Of a stretch of 64,000 bases of DNA, positions 32,723 to 41,329 are shown in pieces. The first letter of the stretch is position 1. Each line of letters begins with the position of its first letter. A model generated the notes under the pieces. It made no database searches, was not told the origin of the DNA, and worked only from the letters and a program-made list of their open reading frames with translations. Source of the stretch: Acidimicrobiales bacterium (GTDB taxonomy: Bacteria; Actinomycetota; Acidimicrobiia; Acidimicrobiales; Poriferisodalaceae); contig VYDH01000033.1 in the NCBI GenBank assembly GCA_009843525.1, positions 124,001 through 188,000 on the forward strand, in the 5' to 3' direction. The position numbers were made by a program, and so were the translations under genes.

Positions 32723-33157
32723 TCAGTTGCCTTTGACCAGTGGACGGCCGTAGTCGGAGATCGGCTCGGCGGCGGGTTGGGCCTTGTCGCGCTTCTGCCA
32801 CCACATCGCCAGCACCGGCAATCCGATGAACGCGATCAGGTGCTCGATGACGACCACGATGTCGCTGACCTTCTTGAGGTCGATGCGCGTCGGCGGGAAC
32901 AGGATCGGCGACTCCATGAACTGGCCTTCGGTGACCAGGAAGCGCTCCACCGACCAGCCCCACTCGTTGTCGGTCAGGCGGATCCAGCGGTCGGGCACGA
33001 TGCCGAATACCAGCAGCATCAGCATGAAGACGTAGGCGGCCCCGAGCATGGCTTCGCCCCAGGTAGTGGGGCGGTCGGTCGGGCGGCGCTTGCCGTACCA
33101 CACCAGCAGGTAGACCATCAGCGCGGTGACGAGGATCGATGTGACGAGTGCAACCAC
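32723..33157 (-). CDS. Small membrane protein, first gene of the bc/nuo super-cluster
   Basis: 144 residues, not recognised. Helices lie at about 3-20, 33-54 and 100-118; the middle loop holds DRWIRLTDNEWGWSVERFLV. GTG at 33157 is preceded by a good ribosome binding site (GGGAGGA, about 8 nt upstream). It heads the minus-strand run of bc and nuo genes, 11 nt before the ferredoxin gene, so it is probably a subunit or assembly factor of the bc complex. Confidence 0.7.
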   Translation of the reverse strand: MVALVTSILVTALMVYLLVWYGKRRPTDRPTTWGEAMLGAAYVFMLMLLVFGIVPDRWIRLTDNEWGWSVERFLVTEGQFMESPILFPPTRIDLKKVSDIVVVIEHLIAFIGLPVLAMWWQKRDKAQPAAEPISDYGRPLVKGN

Positions 33158-33464
33158 TCGGTGTTCCTCCCGCGTTCTCCCGTCGGCGTGTCAGGACTGC
33201 TGCGACCTGGCCCAATCGATAGTGCATCGAGTGCGTCAGCCGCAGCGAGACCGGGGCAAAGATTACCGGCGCCCCGGCCATGGCGCGTGATGTTCTAGCA
33301 CGACCGTCAGCACTCGCCACAATCGGGGCTCAGCTTCTTGCTGCGCCATCGGCGTGGCTGCATGGCAGACTTGCGCCTCGGTGCGTTCGGGCGCGTATCG
33401 TGCCCTGCGAACTTGGCACTGCCGCTGTGCCAGAACCCCTGGGGGCGACCCCGCGGAGGATCCC
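33158..33464. promoter_or_regulatory. Divergent intergenic region between bc/nuo cluster and cytochrome c
   Basis: 307 nt separate the divergent genes at 33157 (minus) and 33465 (plus), so promoters for both respiratory units must lie here. On the minus strand a TATCGAT (33215-33221) could be a -10 element, but no good -35 is seen at standard distance. GGAGGA at 33455-33460 is the ribosome binding site for the plus-strand gene. Antisense reading frames in this stretch have no protein-like character. Confidence 0.5.
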
Positions 33465-34244
33465 GTGACCGAAGTTCCCGAGTACCTGCTGGAGCGCTCG
33501 CGACAGCGTCGCATCGCGCTGGGGGTCCTCGAAGACGACGGCAGCGGTGGCGGCGGTGATGCGGGCGCGGCGGCACCCGCAGCCGGAGCAGCTGCGGCCG
33601 CTGGGCCGACCCAAGCCGAGATGATTGCTGCCGCGCGCGAGGCGGCACAGCTCGAAGTCGAACCTGAGGCTCCGCCCGATCCGTCATGGGTGATCGCGGC
33701 CCAGACGCGACATCGGATTCCGATCTGGGTGCTGCCCGTGCTGTTCTGCCTGCCGCTGTGGGCGTTTGTGTACGTGAAGCTGACCGAGCCGCCCCCCGAG
33801 CCGATCACCGCTATCAACGAGGGAGCGACCACCTACGCGGTGCGGTGCTCAAGCTGTCACGGCGGTGACGGTTCTGGCTCCGATGGAGGCTTGGTGGGAC
33901 GCCCGCTGTGGAACGGCGAGGTACTGCTGACGTTCCCGAGCCTGGACGACTCGTTCATCGAGTGGATCTCGGTGGGCTCCGAAGGCCTCGGGCTCGGGCA
34001 GGTCTACGGCGATCCCAACCGGCCCGGCGGCGCACACATCTCCGGCGGCAGCGATAACGCCGCGGCTATGCCCGCGTTCGGCGATGTGCTCAATGAGCAT
34101 CAGCTCTATTCGGTCGCGCGATATGTGCGCGAGGTGATCGGCGGTGAAGCGATCAGCGACGAAGTGGCAGCCGAGCGCGATGCCGAGTGGGAGCATCTCG
34201 GCGGCGGCGCCCTCACCGGCGGCGGGGGTGGCGGCGGCCATTAG
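33465..34244 (+). CDS. Membrane-anchored monoheme cytochrome c
   Basis: 259 residues. An N-terminal cytoplasmic, Gly/Ala-rich stretch begins VTEVPEYLLERS, matching the N-terminus of the cytochrome b subunit-IV-like protein. One helix (about 86-105, IPIWVLPVLFCLPLWAFVYV) is followed by a cytochrome c domain with CSSCH at 128-132 and a likely axial Met in AAMPAFGD. GTG at 33465 is chosen because GGAGGA lies 4 nt upstream. Divergent from the bc cluster, it may shuttle electrons from the bc complex to the oxidase. Confidence 0.88.
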   Translation: MTEVPEYLLERSRQRRIALGVLEDDGSGGGGDAGAAAPAAGAAAAAGPTQAEMIAAAREAAQLEVEPEAPPDPSWVIAAQTRHRIPIWVLPVLFCLPLWAFVYVKLTEPPPEPITAINEGATTYAVRCSSCHGGDGSGSDGGLVGRPLWNGEVLLTFPSLDDSFIEWISVGSEGLGLGQVYGDPNRPGGAHISGGSDNAAAMPAFGDVLNEHQLYSVARYVREVIGGEAISDEVAAERDAEWEHLGGGALTGGGGGGGH

Positions 34245-34253
34245 CGCCATGCC

Positions 34254-35519
34254 TTGAGTGAGACACTCGATTGCGATGTGCTCGTCGTCGGTGGCGGGCC
34301 AGCGGGTAGCGCTGCCGCGTACTGGCTCGCACAGGCGGGACGAGATGTGCTGCTCATCGAGCGCTCGACCCATCCGCGCGAACGTGTTTGCGGCGACGCA
34401 CTCACACCGATTGCTGTGGGCGAGCTCATCGACATGGGCTGTGACCCCGGCACCGCACGCTGGCACCGCCATCACGGTCTGCGGATCACCGCCCATGGGC
34501 AGAGCCTCGAGGTGTCGTGGCCCCAGGGGGAGAGGTGGCCTGGCTATGGCGTGGTAGTGCGCCGGTCACGCCTCGACGCGCTGGCACTCGCCCGGGCACA
34601 GTCGGCGGGGGCGCGCGTGCTCATTGGCACGGAGGTCACAGCTCCGCTGATCACCGATGGTCACCTGCGTGGCTGCATCGCTCAGGGCGGCAGCGGAGCG
34701 CTGCACGACGACGTGGTTGCGCGCGCCCGTTACATCGTGATCGCCGACGGTCCGCGTTCGAACTTCGGCCGGGCGCTCGGCACCGTGCGCACCCGGACCT
34801 ATGCGCAGGGACTGGCGATGCGCGCCTACTACCCCACCCCGCGTCACACCGAGCCGTGGATCGAGTCGGTCTTTGCGTTGGCCGATCGCGCCGGGAGCCA
34901 GCTGCCGGGCTATGGCTGGGTGTTTCCGGTTGGTGATGGCACGGCCAATGTGGGAGTGGGCCTGCTCAGCCATCACTACGGGAACGAGGCCATATCCCTG
35001 GAGCACCTCTTTGAACAGTGGACTCAGCAGATCCCTGCTCACTGGGAGATCGATCCTGCCGGTCCTCGCAGCGAACCGGCAGGCGGCCGATTGCCGATGG
35101 GAGGATCGGTTCGCCCACGCTCGGGACCGAATTGGGTGGTGGTCGGCGACGCAGCAGGCAGTGTCAATCCCTGGAACGGCGATGGCGTCGGCCCGGCACT
35201 GGCAACTGGCCGGCTTGCCGCCGAGGTCATCGGGCGGGCGCTCGACGCCGACGACGGACTCGAGCTGCGGCGCTACGAGGCTGTGCTGGCCGAGCGCTGG
35301 GAGCGATACCACCATCTCGGTCGGTTGACGACCCGCGCGCTGGGCCGGCCCGGGCTGATGAGGAAGCTGACACAGCTCGCGATCCGCTCCCCCCGCATGG
35401 GGAACCTGGCCATGCGCGTCTCGACAGATCTGCTGCAGGGCAGAGCCAGCCCGCGCGGCCCCCGCGGCATCTACCGGGCGGCTGCCGGGATGGCACGGCT
35501 CTGGCGCGACCGCACCTGA
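34254..35519 (+). CDS. Geranylgeranyl-reductase-family flavoprotein (possible menaquinone reductase)
   Basis: 421-residue FAD-dependent oxidoreductase. The dinucleotide-binding loop is CDVLVVGGGPAGSAAAYWLA, then RERVCGDALTP (family cysteine) and the second FAD motif VVVGDAAGSVNPWNGDGVGPAL. The family includes archaeal lipid reductases and mycobacterial MenJ, which saturates one isoprene unit of menaquinone. Its place 10 nt after a cytochrome c gene and beside the bc/nuo cluster suggests a menaquinone role here (inference). TTG at 34254 is the only plausible start; no strong ribosome binding site is visible. Confidence 0.85.
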   Translation: MSETLDCDVLVVGGGPAGSAAAYWLAQAGRDVLLIERSTHPRERVCGDALTPIAVGELIDMGCDPGTARWHRHHGLRITAHGQSLEVSWPQGERWPGYGVVVRRSRLDALALARAQSAGARVLIGTEVTAPLITDGHLRGCIAQGGSGALHDDVVARARYIVIADGPRSNFGRALGTVRTRTYAQGLAMRAYYPTPRHTEPWIESVFALADRAGSQLPGYGWVFPVGDGTANVGVGLLSHHYGNEAISLEHLFEQWTQQIPAHWEIDPAGPRSEPAGGRLPMGGSVRPRSGPNWVVVGDAAGSVNPWNGDGVGPALATGRLAAEVIGRALDADDGLELRRYEAVLAERWERYHHLGRLTTRALGRPGLMRKLTQLAIRSPRMGNLAMRVSTDLLQGRASPRGPRGIYRAAAGMARLWRDRT

Positions 35520-35640
35520 CGGAGTTCTGATCAATTCGGTTCAGCCAGTTTGCAGACCACCGCGGAATTTGAATCCGCATCGGTAGATGGCCTTCCCGGG
35601 CGGTATGTTCGGTTCAGACAGCCCGCAGGGAGACGTGAGC

Positions 35641-35832
35641 GTGCAAACGACGAAAATCGTCTACTGGCAAGACGGCGAGTGGTGGCTCGGCTACCTCGAG
35701 GATTTCCCCGACTACTGGACCCAAGGCGAGACCTTGGAGGACCTCGAGGAGCACCTGCGCGATCTGCACGCGGATCTGACGAGCGGTGAGCTGCCTGGCG
35801 TGCGTCACGTCGCTGATCTCACGCTGGCGTGA
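35641..35832 (+). CDS. HicB-like small protein, no HicA partner
   Basis: About 63 residues with the HicB-type partial RNase H fold pattern: TKIVYWQDGEWWLGYLEDFPDYWTQG then ETLEDLEEHLRDLHADL. HicB proteins are antitoxins of HicA toxins, but no HicA frame lies within a few hundred bases, and the C-terminal DNA-binding part of full HicB is missing. GTG at 35641 is chosen because GGGAG lies 8 nt upstream; GTG 35635 and ATG 35587 are alternatives. It may be a stand-alone member of the family. Confidence 0.65.
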   Translation: MQTTKIVYWQDGEWWLGYLEDFPDYWTQGETLEDLEEHLRDLHADLTSGELPGVRHVADLTLA

Positions 35833-35907
35833 AGCGAACTGAGCTCGTCAGGCGAATCCGTTCGACTGGGGTGCAAGTGGTCTCGAAGTGCTCTCGCCCC
35901 GCATCGG

Positions 35908-37203
35908 TCAGCCGGTGTGACTGCTTGCCGCGACGGCAGCATCGGCGATGTTGGTGAGGGCTTCGTCGATGACGTCGGGTGTATGGGCGAGGCCGACAAA
36001 GATCGCTTCGTAGGCGCCGGGGGCGAATGCCACGCCACGCTTCAGCAGCTCGGCGTGCAGACGGGCATAGGCCCGCTCGTCGGTCGTGCGGGCATCGTCG
36101 TAGTCAACCGGGGCCCAACCAGGCTCGGCAGCCGGGCCGCAGTACAGGCCCACGAGCGTGCCAACTTGGACGACGGCGGCGTCGAAGCCTGAACGTGTCA
36201 GCACGTCACGCAAGCCGTTGGCGAACTGACCGGCACGGGACTCCAGCTCCGCATAGGCGGCCGGCGTGAGCTGCTCCAGCACAGCAAGCCCTGCCGCTGT
36301 CGCGAGCGGGTTGCCCGACAGCGTCCCGGCTTGGTACACGGGACCGTTCGGTGCCAGCGTCTCCATGATCTCGGAGCCAGCGCCGAGGGCGCCGATGGGC
36401 AGGCCGCCACCGATGACCTTGCCGAAGCAGGAGATGTCAGGCGTGACGCCGTACCGCTCGGCCGCGCCGCCCGGACCCAGACGGAAGCCGGTGATGACCT
36501 CGTCAAAGATCAGCAGGGCGCCCGCCTCGGTGCATGCTTGGCGCAAGCCCGCCAGGAAGCCTGGCACCGGCGGCACCAAGCCCATGTTCGCCGCCACGGG
36601 CTCCACCACCACGGCAGCTACCTGGTCGTCGAGTTCCGGCACAGCGTTGTAGGGCGCCACCACAGTGTCGGCCACGGCGCTCGGCGGCACTCCGGCCGAA
36701 CCGGACAGGCCCAGCGTGGCCACACCGCTCCCGCCGGCAGCCAGCAGCGCATCAGCATGGCCGTGGTAACAGCCTGCGAACTTGACGATCCGGGGCCGCC
36801 CGGTGAAACCTCGCGCCAGCCGGACGGCCGTCATGGTGGCTTCGGTGCCGCTGCTGGTCAGACGAACCTGGTCGACTCCCGACCCGACACTGGCGATGTG
36901 CTCGGCGAGAGTCACCTCGCGCTCGGTGGGTGCGCCGTAAGACGTCCCTTCCGCCGCGGCAGCGGCCACCGCCTCGGTGACGGCCGCATCAGCGTGGCCG
37001 AGGATGATCGCGCCGTACGACTGCACGAAGTCGATGAACCGCTGACCTTCTGCGTCAATTACGTATGGCCCGCTGGCCGAGGCCACGAAGTACGGCGTTC
37101 CGCCGACGGACCCGAAGGCACGCACGGGTGAGTTGACGCCGCCCGGAATGACACGTCGCGCTGCGTCGAACAATCCGGCGTTTGTCGGATGCAGCTCGGT
37201 CAC
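35908..37203 (-). CDS. hemL: Glutamate-1-semialdehyde 2,1-aminomutase
   Basis: 431-residue PLP enzyme making 5-aminolevulinate in the C5 heme pathway. Signatures are VIPGGVNSPVRAFG, DEVITGFRLGPGGAAE and the PLP-lysine motif CFGKVIGGGLPIGALG. GTG at 37203 is chosen: it gives the normal length and has a TACGCT -10 box 7 nt upstream, suggesting a leaderless transcript. Upstream in-frame starts at 37254 and 37314 would add a non-conserved Arg-rich stretch. It follows hemD in the cluster hemA-hemC-hemD-hemL but apparently has its own promoter. Confidence 0.97.
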   Translation of the reverse strand: MTELHPTNAGLFDAARRVIPGGVNSPVRAFGSVGGTPYFVASASGPYVIDAEGQRFIDFVQSYGAIILGHADAAVTEAVAAAAAEGTSYGAPTEREVTLAEHIASVGSGVDQVRLTSSGTEATMTAVRLARGFTGRPRIVKFAGCYHGHADALLAAGGSGVATLGLSGSAGVPPSAVADTVVAPYNAVPELDDQVAAVVVEPVAANMGLVPPVPGFLAGLRQACTEAGALLIFDEVITGFRLGPGGAAERYGVTPDISCFGKVIGGGLPIGALGAGSEIMETLAPNGPVYQAGTLSGNPLATAAGLAVLEQLTPAAYAELESRAGQFANGLRDVLTRSGFDAAVVQVGTLVGLYCGPAAEPGWAPVDYDDARTTDERAYARLHAELLKRGVAFAPGAYEAIFVGLAHTPDVIDEALTNIADAAVAASSHTG

Positions 37204-37210
37204 GGCTCGC

Positions 37211-37216
37211 AGCGTA
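37211..37216 (-). promoter_or_regulatory. Likely -10 box (TACGCT) of leaderless hemL
   Basis: TACGCT on the minus strand lies 7 nt before the hemL GTG, the TANNNT spacing expected of a leaderless actinobacterial promoter. It sits inside the 3' end region of hemD upstream sequence. Confidence 0.6.
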
Positions 37217-37231
37217 GGGGTGCCAACGTGC

Positions 37232-38020
37232 TCAGGAGCCCGCCGGACGGTCATCGGCGCGCAGCGCCGTCGCGACTGCGTCGACGAGGCCTGCGTCGGT
37301 GGGTCCGTCGGCAACTGCAGCGACCGGCACGTCGGCCTGTTGGCAGGCGGCGGCGGTGGTTCGGCCGATGCACACGATCTTGCCGGTCACTCCTTGCGAG
37401 CCCATCTGCGACAGGTGGCCGCGCACGGCCGACGGCGACGCGAATACCACGGCATCTGCGCCGGACATGTCAGCGATGAGATGATCGGACAACGTGGGCG
37501 TGACGATGCGGTAGGCGCTCACGGCATCAACGTTCCAGCCACGGGCACGCAGCCCATCGGCCAGTTCCGGTCGGGCCTGTGCTGACTGCGGCACGAAGCA
37601 CCAATCGTCCGCGCGGGGATCGGGAAACGCCTCGGCGAGCCCGGCAGCATCGGATTGCTCTGGCAAGAGATTGACCGGCCGACCGATTTCAGCCTCGACG
37701 CGCGCTGCCGTGGAAGGTCCGACAGCCGCTGTGCGGATGCGCGCGAAACGACGGCGAACGCCACGTCGATCTGCGCGAGCGAATGTGGCTGCCACGGCGT
37801 TCGAAGATGTGAAGGCGACCCAGCTGAACTGTTCGAGCCGCAGCAGAGCGTCATCAAGTGGTTGACCGCCATCGAGTGGGGGCACCACCGCAATGGCCGG
37901 GGCGATGACAGGCCGCGCCCCGTGCGTGCGAAGCGCTGCTGCCAAGGGGCCGGCCTGGTGCGATGCCCGTGTGACGACAACAGTGCGATCGGCGAGCGCG
38001 CCGAGGGGATCCTCAGGCAT
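37232..38020 (-). CDS. hemD: Uroporphyrinogen-III synthase
   Basis: 262-residue two-domain enzyme that closes and flips ring D of hydroxymethylbilane. Sequence is divergent as is usual for HemD; landmarks are DRTVVVTRASHQAGPL at the N-terminus, FTSSNAVAATF, ADAVVFASPSAVRGHL and IGRTTAAA near the C-terminus. ATG at 38020 overlaps the hemC stop by 8 nt. Position after hemC is the classic order. A separate fused methyltransferase domain, seen in some actinobacterial HemD, is absent. Confidence 0.9.
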   Translation of the reverse strand: MPEDPLGALADRTVVVTRASHQAGPLAAALRTHGARPVIAPAIAVVPPLDGGQPLDDALLRLEQFSWVAFTSSNAVAATFARADRRGVRRRFARIRTAAVGPSTAARVEAEIGRPVNLLPEQSDAAGLAEAFPDPRADDWCFVPQSAQARPELADGLRARGWNVDAVSAYRIVTPTLSDHLIADMSGADAVVFASPSAVRGHLSQMGSQGVTGKIVCIGRTTAAACQQADVPVAAVADGPTDAGLVDAVATALRADDRPAGS

Positions 38021-38927
38021 CGTCGACCCGAGCGGCCCACATGGCGGCGTCTGTGCCGGTTCGATCCAACAGCTCGCGGGCCACTGCTTCGCCCAGCGCC
38101 TCGCCGACGGCACCGCTTCTCACTGCACGCACGATGTCGCCCCGATCTGGCGTCGCGAGCAGCGCGCTCATGACCAGACCTCCGTCGGCGTTGATCGTTG
38201 CGTAGGCACCCGTGGGCAGCTCGCAGCCGCCGCCGAGCGTCCGCAGGAACGAGCGCTCGGCACCAACGCATCGCGTTGTCACCTCGTCAATGATGGAGCC
38301 CACTGCAGCGGCCGTGTCGGCGTCGCCGGTGCGGTGCTCGACAGCAATGGCACCTTGCCCAACCTGGGGCACCAACTCGTCGGCACTGAATCGCTGTGCG
38401 ATCAGGTGGGACTCGCCGAGACGTTCAAGCGCCGCCGACGCCACGGCCACCGCGTCGATGTCTGGCTGCGCGGCTGCGGCGATTCGACGAGCCATGTTGC
38501 CGCGCAGCCCCGTGAAGCGCAGATCCCCCCGCAGCGCCGCTAGCTGGCACTGGCGACGCTGTGACCCGGTCGCCACGACACCTCCGCGGGGAATCTCATC
38601 AAGCGCTAGGCCGATCAGCGCGTCGCGCGCGTCGCCCCGCACCAGGCAGCCTGCCAGCGTCAAGCCCGGGGTCGGCTCAGACCGCATGTCCTTGGCGCTG
38701 TGCACGGCTATGTCGGCGCGCCCATCGAGCACTGCCGCTTGCACCTCGGTCACGAACACGCCCCTGCCGGACATCTCCGAAATCGGCGTGGACAGGTCGA
38801 GATCGCCGGTGGTGCGAACGGGCACGAGCTCGACGTCACCCTGGGCGGATCCGGCTGCTTCCAGCGCAGTTGCGACAGCGCGCGCCTGCCAGGTTGCCAG
38901 CGGGCTCGATCGTGTCGCGATCCTCAC
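38013..38927 (-). CDS. hemC: Hydroxymethylbilane synthase (porphobilinogen deaminase)
   Basis: 304 residues. Motifs are RIATRSSPLATWQA at the start, the active-site DIAVHSAKDM, and LGGGCELPTGAYA, which holds the cysteine that anchors the dipyrromethane cofactor. GTG start at 38927, 11 nt after the hemA stop. hemB, which would supply its substrate, is not in the window. Confidence 0.97.
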   Translation of the reverse strand: MRIATRSSPLATWQARAVATALEAAGSAQGDVELVPVRTTGDLDLSTPISEMSGRGVFVTEVQAAVLDGRADIAVHSAKDMRSEPTPGLTLAGCLVRGDARDALIGLALDEIPRGGVVATGSQRRQCQLAALRGDLRFTGLRGNMARRIAAAAQPDIDAVAVASAALERLGESHLIAQRFSADELVPQVGQGAIAVEHRTGDADTAAAVGSIIDEVTTRCVGAERSFLRTLGGGCELPTGAYATINADGGLVMSALLATPDRGDIVRAVRSGAVGEALGEAVARELLDRTGTDAAMWAARVDDA

Positions 38928-38938
38928 GCAGCCAGCAT

Positions 38939-40198
38939 CTAGAGGTCGAACAGGTCGCGCACTGAGTCTGCGAGCCGGTCGCCCTTGGCCTTGCCCGCCG
39001 CGGACCTCAACGCCACGGTGGGCTCGTGCATCAGCTTGTTGACGAGCGCGGCGGTCGCGCGCTCGAGCGCCTCGCGTGCGTCGTCGTCGAGATCGGGGTG
39101 GGCCGCCAATGCGCGTTCGAGCTCGGATTGGCGCACTGCTTCGGCCTTGCCGCGCAGCGATTCGATGAGCGGGGCCATCTCCCGGGCAGTGCGGTCGGCG
39201 GAGAAACGCTCCGTCTCGTCAGCCAGGATCGATTCGACCGCCGCCACCTCCGCTTGCCGGCCAGCCTGACCGACCTCAGCAAATCGCGACAGGTCATCCA
39301 TGTCGAGGAGGGTGACACCGGGAAGGCGAGCTACAGCCGGGTCGACATCCCGCGGCACGGCAATGTCCACGATCAGCAGCGGGCGACCGGCGCGTCGCTC
39401 AATGATCGCTCCGACGCTGGCGTGGTCGACGATCACCGAACTGGCACCGGTGGACGTCAGCAGCAGATCAACCTCGACCAACGCATCTTCCAGGCTTCCG
39501 AGCGGCAGGTGGTGGCCTCCGACCCGAGCTGCCAAGGCTTCGGCGTGCGAAGGCGTGCGGTTGGCTACCTGCACTGCTGCAGGACCAGCTGCCGCGAGCG
39601 CGACGATCATGCCCTCGGCCATTTCGCCGGCGCCCACGACGAGCACCTGAGCATCCTCCAATGTGCCGAGGTGGTTCTTGGCCATGCTCACTGCCGCGTG
39701 GCTGATCGAAGCAGTCCCCCGTGCGATGCCAGTCTCGGTGCGTGCGCGCTTGCCGGCACTGACGCTGTGTCGGAAGAGATGATTCAGGACTGCGCCCGTT
39801 GCGCCCTCGGTTCGTGCCGTGTCCCATGCGGTGCGGACTTGGCCCAAGATCTCGTGCTCCCCGACCACGGCGGATTCCAGGCCGCTGGCCACACGGAACA
39901 GGTGACGCGCCGCGTCGTCGTCGTAGTGGACGTAGAGATGGTCGGACAGCTCGGCGGGCGCTGCACCCGACAGCGTGCAGAAGAAATCGCGCATCTCGCC
40001 GAACGCCGCATGGAATTTCTCGGCTACGACGTACGCCTCGGTGCGGTTGCACGTGGACACGACCACGGCCTCGCTGACGTTCGCGCACGACGCGAGATCA
40101 GCAAGTCGTTTCGGCACGTCGGCGGCGGCAACCGTGCAGCGCTCCAATAGCTCAAGCGGTGCGCTGCGATGGCTCACGCCCATGACAACGATGGACAC
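38939..40198 (-). CDS. hemA: Glutamyl-tRNA reductase
   Basis: 419-residue NADPH-dependent enzyme giving glutamate-1-semialdehyde, the substrate of HemL at 35908-37203. The N-terminus VSIVVMGVSHRSAPLELLER, catalytic-cysteine motif STCNRTEAYV, GEHEILGQVR and the nucleotide loop VLVVGAGEMAEGM are all present. GTG at 40198 fits the family start; the frame stays open to 40282 but that extension is Arg-rich and not conserved. Confidence 0.96.
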   Translation of the reverse strand: MSIVVMGVSHRSAPLELLERCTVAAADVPKRLADLASCANVSEAVVVSTCNRTEAYVVAEKFHAAFGEMRDFFCTLSGAAPAELSDHLYVHYDDDAARHLFRVASGLESAVVGEHEILGQVRTAWDTARTEGATGAVLNHLFRHSVSAGKRARTETGIARGTASISHAAVSMAKNHLGTLEDAQVLVVGAGEMAEGMIVALAAAGPAAVQVANRTPSHAEALAARVGGHHLPLGSLEDALVEVDLLLTSTGASSVIVDHASVGAIIERRAGRPLLIVDIAVPRDVDPAVARLPGVTLLDMDDLSRFAEVGQAGRQAEVAAVESILADETERFSADRTAREMAPLIESLRGKAEAVRQSELERALAAHPDLDDDAREALERATAALVNKLMHEPTVALRSAAGKAKGDRLADSVRDLFDL

Positions 40199-40306
40199 GA
40201 GGACTACCCAGGGTTCGGAAATGCGGCCCGCACAGTCTCGCCGATCCGGCACCCCGTTTCCACGCGTTCGACAGAAGATCACGCAGCAAATGAAGTGACA
40301 GAGCGA

Positions 40307-40396
40307 TCAGTCGAGCGCCACGAGCAGCTGGATGGTTGCGGCGAGCAGGATGACCGCAGCGAGCGCGGCCAGCACGAGCGCTGTTCGAGGTCTCAT
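40307..40396 (-). CDS. Possible 29-residue membrane peptide upstream of hemA
   Basis: A short frame starting MRPRTALVLAALAAVILL and ending in LLVALD encodes one membrane helix after a basic N-terminus. ATG at 40396 is preceded by GAGAGGG with a 4-nt spacer, one of the better ribosome binding sites in this region, and it begins 9 nt after the stop of the upstream gene, so translation by coupling is plausible. No family is recognised. It could be chance, given the Ala/Leu bias of GC-rich frames. Confidence 0.4.
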   Translation of the reverse strand: MRPRTALVLAALAAVILLAATIQLLVALD

Positions 40397-40405
40397 TTCA
40401 CCCTC

Positions 40406-41230
40406 TCATGTCGCAGCGCGTAGCCGGATCTCAGTACCCACTGCGAAGCCAAGATGAGCGACGCTCCCGCCGGCGATCGTCAACTCGAGCAAGCCGAAGG
40501 GATCGTCGCACAGGGCGAGGCTGCCTGTGTCCGTCGACCCCGCAGGCGCCAGCCGGACCGACTGCGAATTCGCTGCCGCGGGCTGTGACGCACTCGCGCC
40601 TGCCGTCCATTCCATGACCAGGAGATCGCCGAGGGCTGCCAGCGTCTCGCGGTCGACGTTGAGCTGCACCGTGCCCCAGCGCGTCACCGACAACACTTCC
40701 GCGATCACCGAACCGTCGTCTTCGACGCGGGGCACCGCAACGAGCGACGGCAACAGCAGCGAGGGGTCGATCGGCGCACCCAACGCTTCAATCGGCGCTC
40801 CGGCCGCCAGCAGACCGGCTGCGGGCGCGAGCACATCGCGCGCCGGGTGAAGCACGGATTGGGGATCACCGCAGGCGGCGGTCACGATGCGTACTGCGAT
40901 GTCTGCGCCACCGACCGCCGCGGTGGCAGCCGCCAGCACGCCGTTGTCGGGGCCGACCAGCATCGACTGGCCGTCACCGACCGAGATCGCGATGGCGGAC
41001 CTGTCCAAACGGCGTCCCACCGATGCGAGCACTACGCCCGGCGCTAGGTGCGGCACGCTGCGCGCCAGCATCAAGGCCGCTGTGCGCGTATCTCCTGGAT
41101 CGATGTCGTGGCACAGGTCGATCACGGCGGCATGGGGAGCGGCCTGTCGCACGATCGAGTGAATGACGCCCACCGACTCGTCTGCGGTGCCCAGATCGCT
41201 CAAGCACGTGACCGTGTCAAAACCCGTCAT
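40406..41230 (-). CDS. SAM hydroxide adenosyltransferase family (DUF62) protein
   Basis: 274 residues of the fluorinase-like COG1912 family, which hydrolyses S-adenosylmethionine to adenosine and methionine. Landmarks are TCLSDLGTADESVGVIHSIV (normally TLTDFGxxDxYVG), VIDLCHDIDPGDTRTAALML and the LVGPDNGVLAAA motif. The C-terminal beta-barrel domain is shortened. Partners nearby are the heme genes downstream and proC upstream; no metabolic link is evident. Family assignment is good; the altered first motif makes activity less certain. Confidence 0.8.
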   Translation of the reverse strand: MTGFDTVTCLSDLGTADESVGVIHSIVRQAAPHAAVIDLCHDIDPGDTRTAALMLARSVPHLAPGVVLASVGRRLDRSAIAISVGDGQSMLVGPDNGVLAAATAAVGGADIAVRIVTAACGDPQSVLHPARDVLAPAAGLLAAGAPIEALGAPIDPSLLLPSLVAVPRVEDDGSVIAEVLSVTRWGTVQLNVDRETLAALGDLLVMEWTAGASASQPAAANSQSVRLAPAGSTDTGSLALCDDPFGLLELTIAGGSVAHLGFAVGTEIRLRAAT

Positions 41231-41329
41231 GGTTGCAGAGCGTCTCGCGGTGACACCCTTATCTCCCGCTCTTGTTCGCAGTCTCGATTGGATACGGGCT
41301 CACGAGCCGCTCGGGCCACGGGCGCTCGA

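Noticed and set aside
33263-33832. Minus-strand open frame overlapping the cytochrome c gene
   Set aside because: Antisense to a real heme protein and low complexity; no family features.
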